Shown in pieces: positions 8,441 through 17,278 of a stretch of 40,232 nt of DNA. The notes beneath the pieces are model-generated. The model did no database searches. It was not told the origin of the DNA and saw only the letters and a list, made by a program, of their open reading frames with translations. Source of the stretch: Porphyromonadaceae bacterium H1 (GTDB lineage: Bacteria; Bacteroidota; Bacteroidia; Bacteroidales; Paludibacteraceae); assembly GCA_001653155.1 (NCBI GenBank), contig BDEJ01000085.1, positions 1 to 40,232 of the forward strand, given 5' to 3'. Position numbers and translations under genes: made by a program. Positions within the stretch are counted from its first letter, which is position 1. Each line of letters opens with the position of its first letter.

Positions 8441-11400
8441 TTAAAATTCTACATTAATACCGAAGTTATATATTTTTGTGGGAGGATATAGATAGCCTTC
8501 CGATGCACCGCCACTGTCTTCCTGTTCCGGGTCCCAGCCATCAATGAGTTTCGAGCCCCAGGTAAAAAGATTATTTCCGTTGCTAAATACCCGAACCGAT
8601 GACAATCCGAGTCGTTTCAACCAATTCAGGTTTTCAAATTTATATCCGACTTCTACATTTTTTAGCTTAATATGTTCGGTCGAACGTAACCACAGGTCGT
8701 TGGGAGCACCGTTTTGCGAATCGAAAGTACGTACCGAGGCACGAGGGAAGGTCGGCTCTACACCTTTCGCCACTTTATCCGCTGTCCAGCGCCCCTTATA
8801 TTGGAATTCCATTGCCGACCCGTTTATCATATAGAAAGGATTCAACACATAAAATGAGCTTAAGGGCATGGAACCTTTGTATGTTCCCGAGAAGAGCGCA
8901 GAAGCATAAAGCCCTTTATAACCCAAATTAAGATGTATTCCAAAAGCATATCTGGGTAAATTGGAATAACCTATCGGCACCTGATCTTTGGAATCTATGA
9001 TACCGTCCCCATTAATGTCAACGAATCGTATGTCTCCGGCTTGAACCTTATTACCGTCTCTGCTTACATAAGGTCTGTTACTGGCTTCACGAGCATCATT
9101 ATAAAAACCATCACTACGCCAACCCTTGTATTGATTTAGTGAGAATCCTGTCGTATTCATCCACTCATAGGGATAAGGCGGTTCGTCCTGATACACAATT
9201 TTATTTTGAGCATAAGAAAGGTTCAAACCGATACCATAGCTAAAGTCCTCAATCCGATCCGTCCAATGCAACTGTAGCTCATAACCGTTGTTATTAACTC
9301 TACCGATATTGGCACGAGGAAATTCGACCCCAACAAGAGCCGGAACGGTTCCCATACTCCACAAAATATTATCTCTCTTCTCCCAAAAAAGATCAGCAAC
9401 AAATACAAGCCTATCCTTAAGAAAGTGAAGATCAAGGCCAAGATCCATTTTTTGAGCACGCTCCCAAGTTACGTTCGGATTTCCCAACTTGCTTTCATTA
9501 GCACCGTGATAATAAGGCGACTGACTACTTCCATCGGTTTTTCCGAAGTAATATCCATCCCCGGGTGAAGAGCTTCGCATCGCCCAAACACTGGGTAAGT
9601 ACAGAAAACGCTCGCTCCCAATAGCATCATTTCCTACTTCTCCATAGGAAGCTCGAATCTTAGCCCATGAAAGAAAGTTATTTCTTGGAAAAAAAGTTTC
9701 ATTCGTCAGAATCCATCCCAAGGAAAAAGCCGGGAAAAAGCCGAAACGTTTTCCGGGAGGGAAGTTCTCGGAACCATTGTACCCCATATTGAATTCGCCC
9801 AAATAACGGTCGTCATACTTGTAGGTAACACGTCCTGCAATACCAACAAGATTATTAGGGACATTATATTGTAAGCCGGGATGTCGAGTTTGCTGGAGAT
9901 TGTACAACAACATCGCCGTAAGATCATGCTTGGCTAAAGCCATCTTATAATCCGCCTTTGCCTCAAAATAAATACGGTTCCACTTCGCATTGTAGGTATT
10001 GTCTATAATGGAACGAGGACTGGTTGTTCCTCCAAAAAACAAAATCCTATTTGGGTCATCTTTAGCACGCATGGCCGAATGGGTCGGAACGTTATTTTGA
10101 GTAAGCACTCCCTTCCGGTACAAATCGTTATATGAAAGAGTTGCTGTGGCGGACAGTCCTTCGAGAATATAGTTCATCTGATGTCGCAATCTTACGGTCG
10201 CATTAAGATTGGAAGTTCTAGTCTGAAGCACCTGACGCGTATATAAGTAAGCCGTGGGCGAATAGCCTGTATTTGACTTGGAGGCAATGGGGCTTTGATT
10301 GGCCGGATGCCCTTCTACCAATTTTCCATCAACGATACCGGGTCCGGAAAAAGGAGCCACCGAAAGAATCATTACCAACATTTCTTTATGTCTGGCTCCG
10401 GCATCGACAGATCCGTCTTTTCCCGTAAGACCCTGTTTATAATCAAACTGGCCACTAAAATCAACAGACAATTTTAAGTTTTTCCAAACATCAATATCCA
10501 AATTCGATCGTATATTGTAGCGGTTGTAATAAGAATTGAAATCCGATCCTCCGTACTTGGAATTCTTAAATATACCCTCTTGAGAAAAATAACTCAACGA
10601 AGTGAAATATTTCATCTTATTTCCTCCTCCGGAGACATTCACGTTATATTGTTCTTGAGGAGACGATGCACCAAATATTTCATCAAAGTAATCGTGGCTT
10701 GAAAAATATAAAGCCGGGCTGTTAGACAAACTAAGCTTCTGCAAATCGCTTATGTCCATCAACTCTATTTCTGCCGGTGTATAATCTCTTTGATTTTTAA
10801 ATTTCCACAACTCATCTTGAGTAAACAGGTAGGAATACTGTCCGACTTCTTTATCACTCAACAAGGCTTCATTTCGGAAAAGAGCATACTGATAAGATCC
10901 AAGCATCTTTAGTTTGGTTGCCAACTGCGTTATCCCGTAGCGGTATGAAAAATTCACCTTAGGAGTTTCGGTAGTTCCTCTTTTAGTGGTGACGATGATT
11001 ACTCCGTTGGCGCCCCGAACACCATACACTGCTGTTGCCGAAGCATCTTTCAATATACTGATATTTTCGATTTCGTTTGCATCTATGGAGTTCATTGTGG
11101 TAGAGGTTGCCTGCACTCCGTCAATAACTACCAGAGGCTCCCTTCCCATATCATTTAGTGTCCCCACACCTCGGATGCGAATGGTGGAGTAATTCTCGCC
11201 GGCCTCCCCGCTGGCTTGTGTAGAAGCAATACCGGGTACACGTCCGACTAAGGCATTCGAGATGCCCGCAGTCGGGGTTTGTATCAAAGCTTCGTTACTT
11301 ACAACAGCTACCGATCCGGTCAATGTCTCCTTGCGTTGGGTGCCGTATCCGACTACCACGACCTCGGACAGCTCCCTCTCAGTCTCTTTCAGAACAATAG

Positions 11401-11722
11401 TTAAGGATTCACTCCCATTTAAATAGACCCGTTGAGAGACATAACCCAACAAAGAAACAGATATACTTTTCACATGCACGGGTACACTCAAACGAAATCG
11501 ACCCAAAGCATCCGATATACTACCGAGCGTTGTACTCTCTGCATGGACTGTAGCTCCTATTATCGCTTCTCCTTTTTCATCTACTATTCTACCATGTACA
11601 ATGGTGGTTGAATCGCTATTTTGTTGGGCATGCAACATGCTTATGAAAAATGTAGAAAACAGAAAGGCCCATAGAAACATCTTACTCTGTCCACATAGTT
11701 TTCGCGAAATATTCTGTTCCAT
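8441..11722 (-). CDS. SusC/RagA family TonB-linked outer-membrane transporter (full length)
   Basis: This is a TonB-dependent importer of oligosaccharides, 1093 residues, the usual SusC length. Order of parts: signal peptide (to about residue 33, ending HAQQ); CarboxypepD_reg-like domain about 40-113 (VHGRIVDEKGEAIIGATV ... GRFRLSV); TonB box SEVVVVGYGTQRKE around 119-132; plug with IRIRGVGTLNDMGREPLVVIDG and LKDASATAVYGVRGANGV; a 22-strand-type barrel ending GINVEF. There is no STN domain, so unlike the SusC at 31189 it is not expected to signal to a FecR anti-sigma factor; control here fits the HTCS at 13067. An internal ATG at residue 15 could also serve as start with an intact signal. It is translated just upstream of its SusD partner. 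Confidence 0.95.
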   Translation of the reverse strand: MEQNISRKLCGQSKMFLWAFLFSTFFISMLHAQQNSDSTTIVHGRIVDEKGEAIIGATVHAESTTLGSISDALGRFRLSVPVHVKSISVSLLGYVSQRVYLNGSESLTIVLKETERELSEVVVVGYGTQRKETLTGSVAVVSNEALIQTPTAGISNALVGRVPGIASTQASGEAGENYSTIRIRGVGTLNDMGREPLVVIDGVQATSTTMNSIDANEIENISILKDASATAVYGVRGANGVIIVTTKRGTTETPKVNFSYRYGITQLATKLKMLGSYQYALFRNEALLSDKEVGQYSYLFTQDELWKFKNQRDYTPAEIELMDISDLQKLSLSNSPALYFSSHDYFDEIFGASSPQEQYNVNVSGGGNKMKYFTSLSYFSQEGIFKNSKYGGSDFNSYYNRYNIRSNLDIDVWKNLKLSVDFSGQFDYKQGLTGKDGSVDAGARHKEMLVMILSVAPFSGPGIVDGKLVEGHPANQSPIASKSNTGYSPTAYLYTRQVLQTRTSNLNATVRLRHQMNYILEGLSATATLSYNDLYRKGVLTQNNVPTHSAMRAKDDPNRILFFGGTTSPRSIIDNTYNAKWNRIYFEAKADYKMALAKHDLTAMLLYNLQQTRHPGLQYNVPNNLVGIAGRVTYKYDDRYLGEFNMGYNGSENFPPGKRFGFFPAFSLGWILTNETFFPRNNFLSWAKIRASYGEVGNDAIGSERFLYLPSVWAMRSSSPGDGYYFGKTDGSSQSPYYHGANESKLGNPNVTWERAQKMDLGLDLHFLKDRLVFVADLFWEKRDNILWSMGTVPALVGVEFPRANIGRVNNNGYELQLHWTDRIEDFSYGIGLNLSYAQNKIVYQDEPPYPYEWMNTTGFSLNQYKGWRSDGFYNDAREASNRPYVSRDGNKVQAGDIRFVDINGDGIIDSKDQVPIGYSNLPRYAFGIHLNLGYKGLYASALFSGTYKGSMPLSSFYVLNPFYMINGSAMEFQYKGRWTADKVAKGVEPTFPRASVRTFDSQNGAPNDLWLRSTEHIKLKNVEVGYKFENLNWLKRLGLSSVRVFSNGNNLFTWGSKLIDGWDPEQEDSGGASEGYLYPPTKIYNFGINVEF

Positions 11723-11827
11723 CTATCGGATTTTAAAATTGAAGAAAAGTATATTCGGGTTCACCCGGATGTATCGGAAAAAGCCTCTGTCAAGCTCCTC
11801 CCCTCAACATCAACAAAGAAGAATGAT
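11723..11827. other. Intergenic gap ahead of the long SusC gene
   Basis: These 105 bases separate the T9SS-tail protein from SusC. A small hairpin (about 11755-11770, TTCGGG/CCCGGA with a 4-base loop and one G-T pair) is visible. No good TAnnTTTG box was found on the minus strand; TACTTTTC is the closest, and it has no -33 element. The gene pair may therefore be co-transcribed, with the hairpin as a processing or attenuation site, but this is weakly supported. Confidence 0.3.
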
Positions 11828-12652
11828 TTAAAATTTCAAACAATAGCTATCGTCCTTACTTGTTACTTTCAGCAACTGAACGCCATAACCGCAAGAAGGC
11901 AACTCATAAATACCTTCAGAGATAACTCCTTCGGAAACAACTTGCAACAATTTCCCTTGCAGATTATAGACTTCAAGCTTTAGTGCTCCTCCATGCTTAG
12001 AAACTTGGCACAAGGTCTTCCCTCCTTCCTCACGCAATATACGAATAGGCGAATCAAAACCTTCTGTGCTCCGTAAGTTGGTAGTTATATGATTATTCGA
12101 AGGTGATAGAAAGATATCATCAAGGTATAATGTTGTAGTTTCTCCGTTCTTATTCGGTTCAATTTCAACTTTATGATAGGGGCCTCCCAAATCATTCTCA
12201 CTGTAATCGTTCTTTTCCTGTAAATCGATTACGATGTACTGCCATTCAGAGCTGGAAGATATCCAATTCTCTTTTGTAAGGTAAGGGGTCGGATTTAATT
12301 TAACCACAATGGAGGCGTTTCCTCCCTGTTCACGAAGCAACTTAAAGTGGAGGTAGCGATATTGACCGGCGGCCGCATTCCCTGTTTTAGGAACAGGAAT
12401 ATTTAAGTTGCCCTGTTTTTCGTTATCATAATGGATACCACAAGTTTTTTCAGCTTTTTCCAATTTGTAAACATTCTCGGAGGTATTGATGCCCGACTTC
12501 TTGGGGTTTTTAACGATTACATTGGCTGCCATCCCCCAAGCCCCCCACCTATTTACATTTGATTCGAAGTTATCCACTAACAAGTTTTGTCCCTGCAAAG
12601 CTCCCATAAGAGTGAGCATTAGTGACACTAAAAAAGTAATTTGTTTTTTCAT
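11828..12652 (-). CDS. Secreted jelly-roll-like protein with T9SS-like C-terminal sorting domain
   Basis: I do not recognise a named family. The 274-residue product has a clear signal peptide (MKKQITFLVSLMLTLMGALQGQ) with no lipobox. Residues about 24-185 form a beta-rich domain resembling carbohydrate-binding jelly rolls: it starts NLLVDNFESNVNRWGAWG, contains YRYLHFKLLREQGGNASIVVKL and WQYIVIDLQEKN, and closes with TTLYLDDIFLS, a typical end of a binding module. Residues about 200-274 look like a type IX secretion sorting domain: LKLEVYNLQGKLLQVV, then SEGIYELPSCGYGVQLLKVTS and a short terminal strand. No catalytic motif is visible. It is the first gene of the minus-strand PUL, 105 bases before SusC, and faces the HTCS gene. 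The likely role is a surface glycan-capture protein exported by T9SS instead of as a lipoprotein. The T9SS assignment is by pattern; the YPNP-type entry motif is not obvious. Confidence 0.65.
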   Translation of the reverse strand: MKKQITFLVSLMLTLMGALQGQNLLVDNFESNVNRWGAWGMAANVIVKNPKKSGINTSENVYKLEKAEKTCGIHYDNEKQGNLNIPVPKTGNAAAGQYRYLHFKLLREQGGNASIVVKLNPTPYLTKENWISSSSEWQYIVIDLQEKNDYSENDLGGPYHKVEIEPNKNGETTTLYLDDIFLSPSNNHITTNLRSTEGFDSPIRILREEGGKTLCQVSKHGGALKLEVYNLQGKLLQVVSEGVISEGIYELPSCGYGVQLLKVTSKDDSYCLKF

Positions 12653-12799
12653 AACATGTAAATTTAAAAATTAAATATAATCCTAATTTCTCTGCCTGCT
12701 CAATTAGATAATGCATAGCTACTGAAGTACGGAAATTTTCATCTCTCAAAAAAATTTTGTATTCGAAATAAAAACCCATGAGTTTTGAAATTAGCAGGT

Positions 12800-12807
12800 C
12801 AAAAGTA
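12800..12807 (-). promoter_or_regulatory. Candidate -7 box for the minus-strand PUL operon
   Basis: On the minus strand the bases read TACTTTTG, matching the Bacteroidetes -7 consensus TAnnTTTG. This would start transcription near 12793 and give a leader of about 140 bases before the T9SS-tail protein gene. No convincing -33 TTG was seen at the usual spacing, which would be compatible with an activator-dependent promoter served by the HTCS. Confidence 0.35.
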
Positions 12808-13006
12808 ATTTGCAAAGTGGGTAGAATTGTTATCATTTTTCCATATTTTCTTATCATATATTACCTTCATCAAACGAATATTCAGCTTAACACAAAGAGA
12901 AAAAAAGCATAAAACACTATATATAAACCAAATACACAAAAAGACAAATCAAATACCGACACAAAGCGCAGGATTTCCGTTTCACCTACTTTTACAGGAA
13001 TTGTTC

Positions 13007-13014
13007 TACTTTTG
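13007..13014 (+). promoter_or_regulatory. Candidate -7 box of the HTCS gene
   Basis: TACTTTTG matches TAnnTTTG and lies 52 bases before the ATG of the HTCS gene, so transcription would start near 13021. There is no clear -33 TTTG, so this is a partial match only. Confidence 0.45.
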
Positions 13015-13066
13015 AGGAGTATTTCCGATGTTTCATTTATCTCTATTTTAGACATACACCTCAATT

Positions 13067-16000
13067 ATGGATAAAAGAAAGACAATATTAACCCTATATC
13101 TTCTTTTATATGGGATGGCTTTTGCAGTCCACAACGCAATAAATTTAGGCCAATTAAGCATTACCGATGGCCTATCAAGTGGTTCGATCACCTGTATCTT
13201 ACAAGATAGTAAAGGCTTCATATGGATCGGAACCGAGGACGGACTGAACAAATACGATGGATATCAACTCTCGATATACAGGCATGATCCGGAAAATTCA
13301 AATTCAATAGGAGGCAATTCGGTACGTTGCCTTTTTGAAGATAGTCGAAATAACCTTTGGATCGGACTAAAAGGAGACGGACTTTGTCGTTTGGACTTAA
13401 AAACAGGAGAATACAGCTCCTTTCGCCACAATAAGACAAAAAACAGCATCAGTTATAACGATGTATCCGGAATCGTAGAAGATAAGCAGGGGCGTTTATG
13501 GATTGCCGTAGACCGAGGGGGCTTAGACATGTTTGATCCACAAACAGGCAACTTTACTCATTACCCGCTCATGGAATCCCGCTTCAAACAATCACTCAAC
13601 AATGCTTTGACAGACATCGTATTGGATGAAAGGGGAAATATCTGGTTAAGTTCGTGGGGAGGAGGCGTTTATTGTTTCAATGTAGAAAATAAGTATTTCA
13701 GCATCCATCCCTATTGGGAAGGAGAAGCTCCGGAGGAAACTGTTTGCAAACACATTCTTTCCCTACACATGGATCGGGAAGGCTTGCTCTGGGTATGCTC
13801 GGCGCACGGAGGACTCTACGTCCTGAATGGGACAAAACATCATCGAAAAAGTATCTCCGATAGCAATCAAATCATACGGGCTGTTTGTGAAGATGATACC
13901 GGAAGACTTTGGCTTGCTACAAGCAACGAGGGGATCAAGATACTTGATAAAAAAACGGGACAAACCCTCCATATTCAAGCCAACGGCAACGCAGAGAAAC
14001 AGCTGCTTTCAAATAACATCAACTGTATCTATCGAGACAAAAACGGAATGATATGGATAGGAACGCCAATAGGAGTTAATTTCTACAGTCCCTTGTTATC
14101 TCAATTTTCGTTAACAAAAAAGGAATATTCCAATCCGAATTCCTTGTCCGAGAACCACGTACTGTCACTCTTAAAGGACAGAAAAGGGAACGTATGGGTC
14201 GGAGGGATAAACGGGGTAGACAAAATACTCCCAAACGGGAAAAAAATAAAGCGTTACCTCTCAGGGGAGGTCTTCGAAGGAACAGAACCCTTTCGTTTTA
14301 ACCAAGCCATATGCGAAGATCATAACGGGAACATCTGGATGGGAGGATACGGGGCTTACCTGATGAAATACAATCCACAAAAAGACAGCTTTGAGAAAAT
14401 AAAAATACCGCCACCCCAAAATACGGATTTTTCATACCGCAATATCTACCACATATACGAAGACTGGGATCGAAGCCTTTGGTTAGCCACAGAGTTAGGA
14501 ACATTACACTACAATCCTTCCAAAAAGATATTTACACCTCTATTCGAAAGCAAACAGATTATTTATCCCGATGAAAAATCACACGTCGTTTACCGCGATC
14601 AATATATGGAACTATGGGTGGGGACAGAGAAGGGTTTAAGACATTACGACCGCAATTTCAAATTAAAACATAATTACACCACACTCGATAGCATAGCAAA
14701 ACCGATTACGAATAATTTTATTACCGATATATACGAAGACAGTGGAGATATTCTTTGGATCGGGACAATGGGAGGACTACACCGATTCAAAAAGAAAGAA
14801 AGGAGTTTTGAACTCATAAAACGCCCCGGAATAGCATACGGTGATCCGATTTTCGGTATCTGCAAGGACTCGTCGGGTTGCTTATGGATAAGCACCACCT
14901 ACGGCATATTGAAATACGACACACAAACAGCAGCCTTTCATATTTACAATGAGTCGGACGGGCTGCAAAGCAAAGATTTTCAATTAAGAGCCTTTTTTCA
15001 AGCGGATGACGGAGAGCTGTTCTTCGGAGGAAAAGACGGGTTCAACACTTTTTACCCACATAAACTGAAAACGAATAAACATAAACCCTCTGTTATTATT
15101 ACAGATATGCTTGTATTTAATGAGGCCGTGACACCACAGAAGAGCAACATACTATCCCGGTCGATAAGCGAAACAAAGCACATCAGCATCAGCCATCAAG
15201 AATCCGTCGTATCGTTCAAATTCGTAGCTCCGAACTACATATCGCCCAAAAAAAACCGCTATGCCTATAAAATGGAGGGTTTTGACCGAAACTGGATTGA
15301 GACCTCCGCAGATCGGCGTATTGCGACTTACACGAACTTGGATCCCGGCAACTACAGCTTCAAAGTGAAAGCCTCAAATAACGACGGAGTTTGGAATGAA
15401 GAGGCAGTTAAATTGGATATCACAATACGCCCGCCATTTTGGAAAACCGGATATGCTTATACAATTTACACATTACTTTTAATAACAATCATTTACTTAA
15501 TAATAAGGTATTTTACTATCCGTGAACGAGATAAAAATAAACTCCGCATAAGCGAAATGGAAGCAGAGCGAGTCCGTGAAATGGAGAGAATGAAAGTTAA
15601 TCTGTTTACGAACGTCTCGCACGAATTTCGTACACCTCTCTCTCTGATTTTGGGACCTCTCTCTCAAATCATAGAGCAAAAGAATTATAAGCCGGAAGAT
15701 GAGAATCTATATACCCTGATGCATCGCAATGCACAACGTCTGCTAAGATTAATAAATCAGCTTCTCGACTTCAGGAAAATAGAAGCCGGCAAGTTGGAAT
15801 TAAACTTAAAATACGATAATGTGATCAAGTTTATCAACAACCTGGCCGCTACTTTTTCATTTCATGCTGCAGAAAAAGATATCCGTTATGCAATCATATC
15901 TACGACGCCGGATTTATGGATGAATTTCGATCCTGACAAATTGGATAAAATATTGTACAACTTACTGTCCAATGCCTTTCATTACACAGAGGCAGGAGGC

Positions 16001-17137
16001 AAAGTTGAGGTTTCGGTTTCCGAAGTAATTATCGAGGGGCAAAAGTATTTACAAATACAAGTGAAAGATACCGGAATAGGAATTCCCGCCTCAGAGATGG
16101 AGTCGCTTTTTACCTTATTCTATCAAGGCAAACAGCACAAGAAAATACGAAACGGAGGCTCTGGAATTGGCCTGGCTCTGGTTAAAGGTTTGGTGGACTT
16201 ACACAGAGGAAAAATCAACGTCGAAAGTGTATTAAACCAAGGAAGTTGTTTTACGGTACAATTACCTGTAGATCAAACAGAAAAGTTAAGAACCGTAATA
16301 GAGCACTCCTCCGAAGAGGAGCTAAAGGAACAGAATGAGAACAAACACAACACTATAGAAAACAACGAATTGGATATTATCCTGATCATAGAGGACGATA
16401 CTGATATGCGGAATTACATAAGCAACATATTGCGTAAGCAATTTCAGATAATTCTTGCGAAAGACGGATCGGAAGGACTAAAAATAGCATTGGATCTCAT
16501 TCCGGATTTAATTGTAAGCGATATTATGATGCCTTCGATGGACGGCATAGAAATGCTAAAAGCATTGAGGAATAACGATAAATCAAATCATATTCCCGTC
16601 ATTCTCCTTACATCGCTTCACAATGAAGCTCAAGTGCTCGAAAGTTACGAAGTTGGAGCGGATGACTACATAACAAAACCTTTCTCTCCCTCCATTCTCA
16701 ATGCCCGAATACAAAACCTGTTACTCTCTCGGAAAAAGATGTGGGAACAATACAAACAATCGGAGAATTTGAATGAATACGAAGAGAAACTCTCCGAGAA
16801 CCCTCAGAAACAAGCCTTTATAAAAAAGGTGAATGAAATCATAATGGCACATATAGCAGACTCTGAGTTTAACATCGAAATATTAGCAGAAGAACTGAAA
16901 ATGAGTGTGAACCAACTCTTCCGAAAAGTAAAAGCTCTCATGGATACTACACCCTATAATCTGATCATTCAAATACGAATGACTCATGCAGCTCAATTAC
17001 TAAAAGAAGGTAATCACAATGTATCCGAAATTGCTTTCGCTGTGGGATATCAGGAATTATCGAACTTCAGTCGTGCATTTAAGAAATATTTTAATGTTTC
17101 TCCTCGTGACTTTCTAACAAAACCATCCCATAACTGA
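13067..17137 (+). CDS. Hybrid two-component system sensor/regulator (HTCS)
   Basis: This is a one-protein PUL regulator that senses a glycan fragment in the periplasm and activates transcription. Order of parts in 1356 residues: signal peptide (about 1-20); two seven-bladed Reg_prop beta-propellers (about 25-690, repeats such as GFIWIGTEDGLNKYDG and NLWIGLKGDGLCRLD); Y_Y_Y Ig-like domain about 710-790; one membrane helix about 795-817; HisKA with phospho-His852 in NVSHEFRTPLS; HATPase with N-box LYNLLSNAFHYT, DTGIGIP and GSGIGLAL; receiver with phospho-Asp1152 in IVSDIMMPSMDG and the conserved Lys in YITKPFSP; and an AraC-type helix-turn-helix at the C-terminus (about 1250-1356, EIAFAVGYQELSNFSRAFKKYF). 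All catalytic residues look intact. It sits between the two divergent PUL arms and should control both, with the GH2 gene following 141 bases downstream. The ligand is unknown; HTCS proteins often bind an oligosaccharide made by the PUL enzymes. Confidence 0.96.
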   Translation: MDKRKTILTLYLLLYGMAFAVHNAINLGQLSITDGLSSGSITCILQDSKGFIWIGTEDGLNKYDGYQLSIYRHDPENSNSIGGNSVRCLFEDSRNNLWIGLKGDGLCRLDLKTGEYSSFRHNKTKNSISYNDVSGIVEDKQGRLWIAVDRGGLDMFDPQTGNFTHYPLMESRFKQSLNNALTDIVLDERGNIWLSSWGGGVYCFNVENKYFSIHPYWEGEAPEETVCKHILSLHMDREGLLWVCSAHGGLYVLNGTKHHRKSISDSNQIIRAVCEDDTGRLWLATSNEGIKILDKKTGQTLHIQANGNAEKQLLSNNINCIYRDKNGMIWIGTPIGVNFYSPLLSQFSLTKKEYSNPNSLSENHVLSLLKDRKGNVWVGGINGVDKILPNGKKIKRYLSGEVFEGTEPFRFNQAICEDHNGNIWMGGYGAYLMKYNPQKDSFEKIKIPPPQNTDFSYRNIYHIYEDWDRSLWLATELGTLHYNPSKKIFTPLFESKQIIYPDEKSHVVYRDQYMELWVGTEKGLRHYDRNFKLKHNYTTLDSIAKPITNNFITDIYEDSGDILWIGTMGGLHRFKKKERSFELIKRPGIAYGDPIFGICKDSSGCLWISTTYGILKYDTQTAAFHIYNESDGLQSKDFQLRAFFQADDGELFFGGKDGFNTFYPHKLKTNKHKPSVIITDMLVFNEAVTPQKSNILSRSISETKHISISHQESVVSFKFVAPNYISPKKNRYAYKMEGFDRNWIETSADRRIATYTNLDPGNYSFKVKASNNDGVWNEEAVKLDITIRPPFWKTGYAYTIYTLLLITIIYLIIRYFTIRERDKNKLRISEMEAERVREMERMKVNLFTNVSHEFRTPLSLILGPLSQIIEQKNYKPEDENLYTLMHRNAQRLLRLINQLLDFRKIEAGKLELNLKYDNVIKFINNLAATFSFHAAEKDIRYAIISTTPDLWMNFDPDKLDKILYNLLSNAFHYTEAGGKVEVSVSEVIIEGQKYLQIQVKDTGIGIPASEMESLFTLFYQGKQHKKIRNGGSGIGLALVKGLVDLHRGKINVESVLNQGSCFTVQLPVDQTEKLRTVIEHSSEEELKEQNENKHNTIENNELDIILIIEDDTDMRNYISNILRKQFQIILAKDGSEGLKIALDLIPDLIVSDIMMPSMDGIEMLKALRNNDKSNHIPVILLTSLHNEAQVLESYEVGADDYITKPFSPSILNARIQNLLLSRKKMWEQYKQSENLNEYEEKLSENPQKQAFIKKVNEIIMAHIADSEFNIEILAEELKMSVNQLFRKVKALMDTTPYNLIIQIRMTHAAQLLKEGNHNVSEIAFAVGYQELSNFSRAFKKYFNVSPRDFLTKPSHN

Positions 17138-17234
17138 CAAAGACCTAAGACTACGAGTAAAAGCAAATCCTTGGAGCAAATTATTTGATAATAAAACATC
17201 AAAAAAAGATAAATTTCAAATGCCGCTCTGTATC

Positions 17235-17262
17235 TACCTTTGTTGTTCGGATGGCAACAACA
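17235..17262 (+). promoter_or_regulatory. Candidate promoter -7 box plus hairpin ahead of the GH2 gene
   Basis: TACCTTTG (17235-17242) matches TAnnTTTG. It is overlapped by an inverted repeat TGTTGTT/AACAACA (17241-17247 and 17256-17262, 8-base loop). Transcription would start near 17249. This supports the ATG at 17279 as the true GH2 start, because the earlier in-frame start at 17240 would precede the transcript. No strong -33 element is seen. The inverted repeat may be an operator or an early hairpin. Confidence 0.45.
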
Positions 17263-17278
17263 GGTATTTTGCAGAAGT

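Larger units (their letters stand above)
12653..13066. other. Divergent regulatory region between PUL operon and HTCS gene
   Basis: This 414-base AT-rich non-coding stretch separates the minus-strand PUL from the plus-strand HTCS gene and must hold the promoters of both. The visible candidates are the two -7-type boxes listed separately, and a 16-base imperfect palindrome AAAACCCATGAGTTTT at 12771-12786 that could be a regulator site. The short open frames inside it look like chance. No RNA gene was recognised. Confidence 0.5.
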
